The position numbers were made by a program, and so were the translations under genes. A DNA stretch of 64,000 nucleotides, taken from positions 1,674,001 to 1,738,000 of the forward strand of contig NC_006048.2 of the NCBI RefSeq assembly GCF_000006445.2, given 5' to 3'. The first letter of the stretch is position 1. Each line of letters opens with the position of its first letter. Of the stretch, positions 20,177 through 28,579 are shown piece by piece. The notes under the pieces were generated by a model, which was given only the letters and a program-made list of their open reading frames with translations, was not told where the DNA came from and did no database searches. This DNA is from Debaryomyces hansenii CBS767. Taxonomy: Eukaryota; Ascomycota; Pichiomycetes; Serinales; Debaryomycetaceae.

Positions 20177-21685
20177 ATGATCAACAAGAAGCATAACCTC
20201 TCGTTGAAGTTAAACAAGTCGTTGGGCAATATTATTCCAGATGGACCGTTCACGCCGTTGGATCAAACGTTGAAAACACCAATCGATTGCAATCAGCAGG
20301 CAAATTATTTCCAGGCACAGCCAAAACAAGATAGTATTTATAGCCATCCACATTACAACGAATCGGATGATGTGTTGACCGATATTGATGAGCCGTCATT
20401 GGGGAGTTCTAAGACAACACAACACTACACGTTAACCTTCAACAACAATTTCGACCAGTTGGTGATGTCGGTGTATTCTCATATCTTGTCGTTACCTACG
20501 ACAACGCCATTCCTGGGTACAATACCTCCTAGTGGATTAGTGAGCAAAGTAGCCAACGAAGTCATGAACAACTTGATAACGCACACCGCGTCGAATAATC
20601 CCCCGGCGTTCGATCAGCAATCGATCATTACGAATGATTACTTGAAAAATTATGCATACCAGCCCATTTTCTTGCAGTTGATACGGAAGAGATTACTAGA
20701 ATTATGCACATTCCAAAACTCGAGGGATAATAATGTTAATAAGTTGCCAACATCGACGACAGTATCGATTACTGTCAACGGTAGCGGTAATGGTGCACCA
20801 TACAACAACAATATTAGACAGACATCTATTTCAAATTTGTCGTTAACAGATTTGAACATTTCGAACTACAATGGAAACGGCTCGAGCAACAATAACTCGT
20901 TAAGATCGAGATCATCTTCGTTAAACTTAAGAAAGCAATCGTTGACGAGAAATAACTCCTGTAACGGAGGTAGTTGGTTACATGTGGGTAACATCAACAA
21001 TATAAGACAGCAGAATGGCTATAATGCACCTATGCAAAACGACTCGATGAATGTGAGTACTGATTCCTTACAATCTATGCAAGACTATGTACCACAATCA
21101 TTTATCACCAGGTCTGCTGGTAATACACCAACCTCATCAAATAATACCACGACGCCAAATAATGGGTTCAATTCCATGATGATGGGCTATCAAACCCCTC
21201 CAAATTCTAACAAGAGTTCTGTTTCCAGTGGCTCGACCATATCTAGTGGCTCGACCTCCATTCCAAATCAAAATATTCAGATTGTCCACAACAACAATGG
21301 AGGCAATTCAAACGAACTAGACTACTTCAACTTTTCTGATTCTAGGTCAAGATCCTCGTCCCGTAGTGGTAATTCGTTCTCAGTACCCTTGACTATAAAT
21401 ACTGACAATGCTAATTTCCAAGCTTTAAATTCTTTAAATGGTTGTGATGGAGATACCTTAGACTCGCCATTTATGTCAGCTACAACACCATCAGAGGAAT
21501 TTGGATATTTTAGTCAAGGAAACGGCTTCCCAAATACACCTGTAGATTTAAATAAAGACAGTGATACTTCTTCAAACTCGTCAAATTCTTCTAATACGAA
21601 GAAAGATTCGATTAATTTACCAAGTCAATTTGGATTGAGTGAAAAGAAACGAGATTCGCTTAAGTTAAAGAGAGGTATACATTAG
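20177..21685 (+). CDS. Uncharacterised fungal protein, low-complexity with a conserved N-terminal core
   Basis: I do not recognise this gene with certainty. The 502 residues start with a basic patch (MINKKHNLSLKLNKS) and contain one compact, probably folded region at about residues 75-180, including QLVMSVYSHILSLP, PFLGTIPPSGLVSKVANE and LQLIRKRLLELC. The rest is disordered, rich in Asn, Ser and Gln, with many Ser/Thr-Pro sites (GPFTPLD, LKTPI, GNTPTS, YQTPPN, ATTPSEE, PNTPVD) that could be CDK or MAPK targets. There is no signal peptide or membrane segment. The disordered tail and long promoter suggest a regulatory protein. The start is the first ATG and the frame is unbroken. Confidence 0.85.
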   Translation: MINKKHNLSLKLNKSLGNIIPDGPFTPLDQTLKTPIDCNQQANYFQAQPKQDSIYSHPHYNESDDVLTDIDEPSLGSSKTTQHYTLTFNNNFDQLVMSVYSHILSLPTTTPFLGTIPPSGLVSKVANEVMNNLITHTASNNPPAFDQQSIITNDYLKNYAYQPIFLQLIRKRLLELCTFQNSRDNNVNKLPTSTTVSITVNGSGNGAPYNNNIRQTSISNLSLTDLNISNYNGNGSSNNNSLRSRSSSLNLRKQSLTRNNSCNGGSWLHVGNINNIRQQNGYNAPMQNDSMNVSTDSLQSMQDYVPQSFITRSAGNTPTSSNNTTTPNNGFNSMMMGYQTPPNSNKSSVSSGSTISSGSTSIPNQNIQIVHNNNGGNSNELDYFNFSDSRSRSSSRSGNSFSVPLTINTDNANFQALNSLNGCDGDTLDSPFMSATTPSEEFGYFSQGNGFPNTPVDLNKDSDTSSNSSNSSNTKKDSINLPSQFGLSEKKRDSLKLKRGIH

Positions 21686-21782
21686 ATAGTTAATACAGAA
21701 CATTTATTCTATTAATCGTAAACATTTTCTATTCTATCTAGAATTTCGCACGCGGAAGATTATATGTAATAAGTAAGACATC

Positions 21783-21809
21783 ATGAACCTGATTTGTTTG
21801 TTTAATTAA
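21783..21809 (+). other. uORF 1 ahead of EXO5
   Basis: ATG plus seven codons and TAA, ending 10 nt before the EXO5 start. It includes one CTG codon. It is meaningful only if the EXO5 mRNA starts upstream of 21783. Confidence 0.35.
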
Positions 21810-21811
21810 TC

Positions 21812-21820
21812 ATGATATAA
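21812..21820 (+). other. uORF 2 ahead of EXO5 (ATG ATA TAA overlapping the EXO5 ATG)
   Basis: A two-codon uORF whose stop shares its last A with the A of the EXO5 ATG (TAATG). Ribosomes that start at this ATG would stop exactly on the main start codon. Confidence 0.4.
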
Positions 21821-23712
21821 TGATAAGACCAGGTAAAGTTCTTGTATTGAACTTCCTTAAAAGATCGCTTTCCAATTTGGCAACATTCAAAGGGTCAGAA
21901 ATCAATACAAAAAAATATGATTTGAAACTACCTAATAATAGTGATTCCAATAAGCAATATTTCACCTTAGATGAGAAACTAAAAGTTATACAATATACTG
22001 ATGCAAATGAAGAATCTATTATAGATGAATTTATATTACCATTAAGCTCAGGTGCTAAGGCTTCCGATACATATCAAAAAACTAATTTGTCAAAGATGAG
22101 AAATCTATTAACCACCTTTCATATTGACGAGGGAGAATCTTTACCATTATCAAAGCCAGGATATATAAAAGAAACGCCATTTGAATATCACTCAAAGTAT
22201 AACAGTGATACCTCTTATGTGAGTATACCAAGATTATCAGTTACCAAGCTACTCACATTTCAATGGTGTGAATTAAGAGAATTTTATACAATATTTTCAG
22301 GGTCCCCTGTGAAGAAAGAAACTAAAGAAATGAAACTAGGAACTGAAGCACATCTCAAGCTCGAATTGGAAACACACAACTTGATAGATGTGGAAGATAT
22401 TGAAAGGATAACCGATGAATTTGTGGAAAAGAAAATTGATAGCTCCAAAAGACATATAAATACGCTAGCAGATCCTGATGATATATTGCTAGCTAAGGAT
22501 GATTTATCAAAGCTTACCGAACTATTGCATGGAGCTATTCCTGAATCATCAATGGCTAACGAATGGATGAGTAAGATAATTAGTCGATTATTCACACTTA
22601 TCAACACTTCAGAAGCGAGAGAAGTCTTGGTGCATGGTTACTTAGATTTTCAAACCTCACATTTCACATCTAATCTACACGATTTCCAATTGAATCAACT
22701 GAATCTTGTTTTAGTAAGCGGTGTTGTGGACTACTTAAAATTGTTCAACCCGCATGATAAAACTGATTATTCTATGTTCGAGGATATACAAGATCACGTC
22801 GAATTCACATATCTGTCTCAGAGAAAACACCAATGGATTGATTTATCTCAGTTCCTTAAAGATATAGATCCAATTATTAAAGAATACTCTGATACTTACA
22901 AGATAGCTATAACTGACGTGAAAACAAGATCTTGGAACAAGCTCCCACAACAAGAATCTGTCCTCCAAGCAGCAAAGTTACAAGTCGAATATTATAGAAA
23001 TATGTTTGGGATATTGGCAGGAGAATTTGATGACATAGAAATTGGTTATGAAATGCTACTTGAGAACGCTAAGAGGAGAAATTTGGACGTTGATAAACCA
23101 ATTTCCATAAAATCTGCCCTAGCACTATTGAAAGCAAACCATACTATTATACTTAAAGATTATGTTAAATTAGCTAACGGAGAAGCTATTGGTTTTGAGT
23201 CTTTCGATAGATTCTCTCAAGAGAGATATTTAAATCAAGGGTCTGAGTATGACTTCACTAAGGTTCTCGAGGGGACAAATAGGGAAGACTATATATCACA
23301 AATAAAAGCATCGGACAAAGATGGCTTCGATTTTGATGAAATCTTAACTTCTGACATATTGAAAGCTTGGAAAATACCTTTGACTTTAAGATACTTTGCT
23401 GCAAGATCTTCCCAATTGTTTCATTTGTGTAAACCTTTTTTGAGTGATTCATTGTCTATCGAATATCATAATGTTAAGAAGAATGATCAATGTTTTCATA
23501 CTAACTACTACAATTACAATGCAAATGAGATAGATGAAGTTACTGCTAAAGCATCTGCATTCTGGAATGGTACCAGGCCTCCTATTCCTGTTCAAGACCT
23601 ATCAAAATGTAATTATTGTGACTTTTCATCAAGATGCGTAATTCCAAACCCACATAAGAATGTCCCTGGAAGTTACGGATCTGTTGGATCAAAGATGAAA
23701 CATTTCATTTAG
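21820..23712 (+). CDS. EXO5: EXO5 (DEM1), mitochondrial exonuclease V
   Basis: Exo5 is a single-strand 5' exonuclease with a 4Fe-4S cluster, needed to keep the mitochondrial genome in S. cerevisiae. The 630 residues start with a presequence-like stretch (MIRPGKVLVLNFLKRSL). The family motif IPRLSVTKLLTFQWCELREF (about 136-155) carries cluster Cys150; the other three are Cys597, Cys600 and Cys606 near the end (CNYCDFSSRC). The PD-(D/E)XK core includes GTEAHLKLE, TDVKTRSW and QVEYYRNM. Two tiny uORFs lie directly ahead. It is convergent with the sugar transporter. Confidence 0.94.
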   Translation: MIRPGKVLVLNFLKRSLSNLATFKGSEINTKKYDLKLPNNSDSNKQYFTLDEKLKVIQYTDANEESIIDEFILPLSSGAKASDTYQKTNLSKMRNLLTTFHIDEGESLPLSKPGYIKETPFEYHSKYNSDTSYVSIPRLSVTKLLTFQWCELREFYTIFSGSPVKKETKEMKLGTEAHLKLELETHNLIDVEDIERITDEFVEKKIDSSKRHINTLADPDDILLAKDDLSKLTELLHGAIPESSMANEWMSKIISRLFTLINTSEAREVLVHGYLDFQTSHFTSNLHDFQLNQLNLVLVSGVVDYLKLFNPHDKTDYSMFEDIQDHVEFTYLSQRKHQWIDLSQFLKDIDPIIKEYSDTYKIAITDVKTRSWNKLPQQESVLQAAKLQVEYYRNMFGILAGEFDDIEIGYEMLLENAKRRNLDVDKPISIKSALALLKANHTIILKDYVKLANGEAIGFESFDRFSQERYLNQGSEYDFTKVLEGTNREDYISQIKASDKDGFDFDEILTSDILKAWKIPLTLRYFAARSSQLFHLCKPFLSDSLSIEYHNVKKNDQCFHTNYYNYNANEIDEVTAKASAFWNGTRPPIPVQDLSKCNYCDFSSRCVIPNPHKNVPGSYGSVGSKMKHFI

Positions 23713-24242
23713 TAACTCTACATTACCATTTAACACTAAATTTAATAAACATCAAAAACATTCGTTAAAAAAATATGTAAAATATCATCAAAAGATAATC
23801 ATCACGTAGAAAATTGTAATGATTCTTCTGCAGATACTTCAATTCAAGAAAAACTTTCAATTAAGAAAAATTCATCTCGAATTTCCTTGTTCGGGATTCG
23901 TTTACCACATATATCTATTCATGTCATATATATGGAGATAAAGTCCCAGGCGATTATTCGCAAATCTACAAAGCTAAGACAAATATATGTAATATTGTTT
24001 ATTATGGTGTATATGTTTAGATCTATAGTCGAAAGAACAGAATTTATTATTTGTTAACAAGTTTTTTCTACTAGCTTTTTAAGGAAGCTAAAAAAACATG
24101 CTAATTACCCGGATTCTGTATATTCATAGGGTTATAACATAAGCAGTATGCTCGTAGATCTATCGGACTTACGCTACTCTACGAATAAATATTAAAAATA
24201 AATTTTTTATGCAATTATAATACTTAGATACAGTGTAAACAT
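23713..24242. other. Intergenic between convergent EXO5 and the transporter
   Basis: 530 bp of AT-rich 3' flanks. A hairpin at 24072-24090 (TAGCTT/AAGCTA stem) has a T-run on its left and an A-run on its right. It is the only structured element seen. Confidence 0.5.
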
Positions 24243-25886
24243 CTAGCTTATACCCCAGAATTTCTTCATGCCCACAACGTTTTCTCTTACTATAACTCTG
24301 GTAGGCTTTGAAAAAATATCATCAATTTCTTCTAATGTCTTGTCTTTCGTTTCTGGCATGAAAAAGATTTGGTAGAAAAACCCAACGAATGCGATCCCAC
24401 CATAGAACCCTAAGGTTAAACCGGGATAAGTCATTGCATTCTGCATTCCATCGAAATTATATGTCACAATGAAAGACCATAAATATAAAAAGGTTGAACA
24501 TATAGTCATACCAAGGGATCTGGTTCTCAAATCGAATGATTCAGATGGCAAAACCCATGTCAAACAGGCATATGATCCAAAGAAACCCATATAAAGGATA
24601 ATACCAGTCAAATAGACACCCATTGCTGCATTTTTATTAGTCTCAAGAGGAATAGTATAGCCAACACCAACAAGAACCAAACCGATGAAGAAACCCACAA
24701 TGTTCAAACCCCATACACGACGACCAAATCTATCCATCCATAAGATAGCTGGAATAGCACCGATCAACAAGGAGCCACCACCTACTAAGGACATGAAAAC
24801 AGAATTTTTCTCGTCAAAACCGATCTTACCCATCAAAGTAGACATATAATACATGACAGCATTAACCCCTGTCAATTGACCTAATCCAACCATGATAACA
24901 GCATAAACTAATGCACGACGGTTTCTTGGGATTCTGAATAAATCTGTCCATAATCTTGCCTTGCTTTCAGTTGCCTTTGCTTCTTGTTCTTGGTAAGCGG
25001 CTTGTCTCATATCTAAGAATTCTAATTTATTCTCCTCAAGACTAATATCTCTCAATCTCTTCCACACATCATATGCTTCACCAATTTTATTCTTGTGAAC
25101 TAAATAACGGGGAGATTCTGGTAAGAAAAACATACCTACCATTAATGCAGTAGAGAATACCAATGATGATCCAAGCATGAATCTCCAGCCACCGTGTACG
25201 TCATAGAAAATAGCAGAAATCGCATACCCTAGAACTTCACCAAGAGCAATATTAAATTGATATAACGAAACAAGGTTACCACGAACTCTAGCTGGAACAG
25301 ATTCTGAAATGTAAATACCTACACAACCACCTTCAATACCAACTCCGATACCAAGTAAGAATCTCCCTGCGTACATCATACTGTATGTATGCGATCCAGC
25401 ACATAATCCAGCACCAACTGTATACCAAAGACATGAAATAATAATAGACATTTTTCTACCGAAATATTCGTTTAATGGTGTCATCATAATACTACCCAAC
25501 ATGGCCCCTAAAGGCATCAAACTCGAAACAAGCGAATCTTGTGTAGGAGTCAAGTCCAATACCGGCGTCATACCAATTCTTGCTCCTGAGATAATGGACT
25601 GATCAACACCCGATAATAATCCAGCAGCAGCACTAAAACCACCTAATAAATAGACCATGTATTTCTTATTCTCGAAATGCAATTCATATTCTAATGACAT
25701 TAATTTCTGAATTAACGTCTTATTGGCTTTGGCTTCGATAGCCATTTGCTCCAATTCTTCGAACTCCTTATCATAGTTAAAGTTCTCACCTAGTTCTGCG
25801 GCTTCTACCTTCTTGTAGTCATCGACCTTAACGTCGTTTTCACTTATCGACTCAAACCCTTCGGACAGTTTTTCTAAAAGACTCAT
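24243..25886 (-). CDS. MFS sugar-porter family transporter (hexose, inositol or polyol type)
   Basis: 547 residues with about 80 cytosolic N-terminal residues, then twelve membrane segments. Sugar-porter signatures are all present: GVDQSIISG in the first segment, NEYFGRKMSI, GRFLLGIGVGI, PESPRYLV, GLGQLTGVNAVMYY, DRFGRRVWG and PETKDKTLEEID at the end. The sequence is not a Stl1-type glycerol symporter or a typical Hxt. It looks closest to the Candida Hgt19-like group annotated as glucose/myo-inositol carriers. I cannot name the substrate. The promoter has a good Mig1 match and a CCAAT box, which would fit glucose repression. Confidence 0.88.
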   Translation of the reverse strand: MSLLEKLSEGFESISENDVKVDDYKKVEAAELGENFNYDKEFEELEQMAIEAKANKTLIQKLMSLEYELHFENKKYMVYLLGGFSAAAGLLSGVDQSIISGARIGMTPVLDLTPTQDSLVSSLMPLGAMLGSIMMTPLNEYFGRKMSIIISCLWYTVGAGLCAGSHTYSMMYAGRFLLGIGVGIEGGCVGIYISESVPARVRGNLVSLYQFNIALGEVLGYAISAIFYDVHGGWRFMLGSSLVFSTALMVGMFFLPESPRYLVHKNKIGEAYDVWKRLRDISLEENKLEFLDMRQAAYQEQEAKATESKARLWTDLFRIPRNRRALVYAVIMVGLGQLTGVNAVMYYMSTLMGKIGFDEKNSVFMSLVGGGSLLIGAIPAILWMDRFGRRVWGLNIVGFFIGLVLVGVGYTIPLETNKNAAMGVYLTGIILYMGFFGSYACLTWVLPSESFDLRTRSLGMTICSTFLYLWSFIVTYNFDGMQNAMTYPGLTLGFYGGIAFVGFFYQIFFMPETKDKTLEEIDDIFSKPTRVIVRENVVGMKKFWGIS

Positions 25887-26636
25887 CTTATATTGTTGAT
25901 TAAAATAATTCGTATTTCTTCATGGGAAACCTCTTTACTATTTATATACTGTCCTTGGCTCCATACGTCCAACAAAAACACGATAGTAAAACCCACCTAT
26001 TGTACAATTCCATGATAATAATCCATAGTTTGTGCAGTATGCATTTCTTTTTGGTGTTTGATTACAACGCACTCCAGTAATTTCTCCACTCATTTTAATT
26101 TTTATGCATGTCAAACAAAAACTTGCACGCTAAAATTTCTTCACGCAAACTTTTTTCTATTTCTCAAGAGCGGTAAGCCAATCAAAAAGGAAAAACTATT
26201 TTCCCCCACTAAATGCGCATCATCATGCGTCCTACCAAAAACTCCGCAGCGTAAATGTTATTCCGCAACAAGCAAATTATATGTACGCCTCGGATTATTT
26301 CTTGTCAGATTAGTTTTGTGGGTCAAACTGAAAAATAATTCGCGGATAATAGCAAGACGGAACTTCTAGGCACCGGGAAACCGGATTGCTGACACGGGTT
26401 AAAAAATAAGGCATAGATTATTTTATTGTTTACTGCATAACGGAGAAAATAGTGCCCAAAATTCTGTGAAGTTAATCCTGACAATCAAATAACCCCGTAA
26501 TAAAAACCCGACAAAACACGATTAGATACACCCAATTGTTAAATTATATAATAATATTTGTACGAAGCCTCGTACGATCCCGTACTTAACGAGGAATTGG
26601 TACTAAAGACCGACCATTACGAAACACGAGTCAAAA
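25887..26636. other. Intergenic upstream of the transporter
   Basis: 750 bp between the transporter start and the HNT3 stop; both genes are on the minus strand. The half next to the transporter is its promoter. A 103-codon plus-strand frame at 26058-26369 lacks an ATG-led conserved product and is ignored. Confidence 0.5.
26204..26214 (-). promoter_or_regulatory. Candidate Mig1 site
   Basis: Read towards the transporter: ATTTAGTGGGG, an exact fit to the Mig1 consensus WWWWWSYGGGG, about 320 bp upstream of the ATG. A CCAAT pentamer lies at 26179-26183 on the plus strand. Function is inferred. Confidence 0.45.
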
Positions 26637-27368
26637 TCATTCTTCTTTAGTTGGAACTACAACAAAATTTTTTATGAATTCTTCCTGCAAATGTTTCTTC
26701 AAGTGTACGAACCTGTTTGCAAAAGTCGCCCCACAATATGTGCATTTTAATGGCGATTTGGAGATAAGATTTTGTAGCTTTACAGGATCCATTTCGTGGG
26801 GTATCGATGATAGTTGGATTGAATCTGGTTCATCATCAGTACTTTGGCTGGATGACGTATCGTATCCCAACCCGTCACCCATATCAATATGCGAAGGCTC
26901 CAAACGGGAGAACTCCACAAAAAACTGGGTGGTGAACGAATTGTAATGCTTCTTGTGCTTTAAACGAGGCGAATGGAAGTCCTGCGTGATGACGTGTATA
27001 TGTAAATTGTTGAGGGATGGGATTGAATGAACTCCGGCTTTAATGAAGCGATTCATAAATTCCTGGGTTGCCAAAGTATCAGGCTCATCAAATTTCAATA
27101 GACCCGCAGCGAACAAATCATCCACGATAAGTCGCTTCGTCTTCTTCACGTACTCTTCAATCATATTGTAAAAATGCGGATGATTTTGAAATACAAGCAA
27201 TGGATGAACATGAGTTTTATCAGCCGATTTTGGGATTATAAGATAATGTCTCAAAGCTTTGGGGAATGCATCTTTAATGATCAAAACATTTTCATCCTTG
27301 TATAATAGTAGCTCCAGACACGTATCTGGGTTATCTATATACTTTTGAAACACATGTCTAAAACTCAT
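26637..27368 (-). CDS. HNT3: HNT3, aprataxin-like DNA 5'-adenylate hydrolase
   Basis: Hnt3/aprataxin removes AMP left on DNA 5' ends by abortive ligation. The 243 residues contain a HIT domain with the catalytic His triad region NLHIHVITQDF (His123 and His125), an upstream substrate loop RHYLIIPKSADKTHVH, and a C-terminal C2H2 finger (Cys209, Cys212, His222, His226). It has the usual size for yeast (217 in S. cerevisiae). Residue 18 is encoded by CTG. The 5' half of this gene and its upstream flank are the source of the decayed tandem copy next to it. Confidence 0.94.
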   Translation of the reverse strand: MSFRHVFQKYIDNPDTCLELLLYKDENVLIIKDAFPKALRHYLIIPKSADKTHVHPLLVFQNHPHFYNMIEEYVKKTKRLIVDDLFAAGLLKFDEPDTLATQEFMNRFIKAGVHSIPSLNNLHIHVITQDFHSPRLKHKKHYNSFTTQFFVEFSRLEPSHIDMGDGLGYDTSSSQSTDDEPDSIQLSSIPHEMDPVKLQNLISKSPLKCTYCGATFANRFVHLKKHLQEEFIKNFVVVPTKEE

Positions 27369-27933
27369 TTTTCTAGTAATTAAATATTAAATGATGAAAT
27401 TTGTTCTTGTGCGATTTTCATAATCAACACCAAAACATCGATAAATATGGATTACGGCTGGATCAGATAACACATTCACAACATCTTGACTACAAGGATT
27501 TGCTAGTGATTTTCCAGAAATACGTATTTTAAGTCCTGTGTTATGACGTGTAGATCTAAACTGTTGAGGTGTAGAGATCGAATGAAAGTCGCTTCGTCTT
27601 GTTAGCATTCAATCATATGTAAAATTGCGGATCATTTAATACAAGCAATGGATGTATTTTTTCAAGCGACTTTGGGATCATGAAGTCAATGCTTTGGGGA
27701 ATGCATCTTTAATGATCAGGGCATTTCATCCCTGTATGTACCTGGATTGTCATATTTTTGAAGCACATCCCTAAAACTCATTTTGCAAGTACTTAAATAT
27801 TAAATGGTGATGTTTGTAGATTTACATTATCAGCACCAAAACAAGCGTAACCGATAAATTGATAACGCATTCATCGCACTTAGATATCAACTACATGTAT
27901 TTACTAGTGATTTTCCAGAAATACATATCTTAA
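26977..27933. repeat. Tandem duplication covering 5' HNT3 and its upstream flank
   Basis: Unit A is about 26977-27530 and unit B about 27531-27933. Both units begin with AAGTCCTG and a TGATGACGTGTA-like stretch and end with TTTTCCAGAAATACRTAT. Inside, long blocks match in order, such as GGGGAATGCATCTTTAATGATCA and ACAAGCAATGGATG. Unit B has lost roughly 150 bp in several deletions and has many substitutions. The junction is direct, without a mobile element. Confidence 0.85.
27531..27781 (-). pseudogene. Truncated HNT3 relic
   Basis: A decayed copy of the first part of HNT3 (residues 1 to about 131 in the parent). It retains the ATG (27779-27781) and the first few codons, MSFRDV-like, then breaks by deletions and in-frame stops. 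It lacks the catalytic His region end and the zinc finger. It arose by the tandem duplication described above. No intact product is possible. Confidence 0.8.
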
Positions 27934-28016
27934 CGTAAACGTTATTATTACTACTATTATTATTGATAATTACTGAATATACAAGATATCTAAGCTCACT
28001 TTAGGATACATACACT

Positions 28017-28385
28017 TTACGCTTTTCTTTTTTTAACTGGAATTGGCTTTGACATATCTTTAAAAGCACCAGTCGACTTAGCTTCTACCGGTTTTTCATC
28101 AGTCTCATTTTTGGCACCTTCTATCTCAACAGATCCATCCTCCTTTTCCAAGGCTGAATTGTCCTTCAACTTAGCCTGATTGAGCTCATTAATAAACCAT
28201 ATGACTGACCCATAAAGCATGAGCGCTATCACAAGTAAATTGATGAAATGAATAGACCTAGTAAGATATATTAAAGACAATAGCGAAATGATTAACATAA
28301 TGAACGATGCATGTGTAGCTTTGATCAAAGCTGGTGTAGTACCAGGAGTGAAAACAGACTCCCATAATTCAACAAAGAAGGACAT
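28017..28385 (-). CDS. PKR1: PKR1, V-ATPase assembly factor
   Basis: Pkr1 is an ER membrane protein that helps assemble the Vo sector of the vacuolar ATPase. It has 122 residues, the same length as in S. cerevisiae. The family opening FVELWESVFTPGTTPALIK is present, followed by two membrane segments (about 26-45 and 47-66, ending VIWFINELNQAKLK) and a charged tail ending in KKRKA, which could act as an ER retrieval signal. It shares a 194-bp divergent promoter with MOT2. Confidence 0.93.
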   Translation of the reverse strand: MSFFVELWESVFTPGTTPALIKATHASFIMLIISLLSLIYLTRSIHFINLLVIALMLYGSVIWFINELNQAKLKDNSALEKEDGSVEIEGAKNETDEKPVEAKSTGAFKDMSKPIPVKKRKA

Positions 28386-28579
28386 TTCAGCTTTCTATAT
28401 ATCAATCCCTCCAAATCGTAACCCAATAGTATCCTAGTAAAGACTATATATACTGAAAAATCAATTTTGTGTGTGCGAGATCCGAAAAAAGTTCGACTGA
28501 ATTAAAGAAAAATTAGCGCCACTAGTGTTACATTTCAATACGAGTAGTTAATTAATCAATAATTTTAAATAATCAATCA

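Noticed and set aside
26058..26369. 103-codon frame upstream of the transporter
   Set aside because: No ATG-led conserved protein; covers the Mig1/CCAAT promoter.
27569..27584. TGTTGAGGTGTAG, a 13-base match to the Debaryomyces telomere repeat as I recall it
   Set aside because: It lies inside the decayed HNT3 copy; the parent gene has TGTTGAGGGATG at the same place, so the match arose by point changes and there is no tandem repeat.
27387..27608. 73-codon minus frame between HNT3 and its relic
   Set aside because: It runs across the duplication junction and is made of flank plus broken HNT3 sequence.
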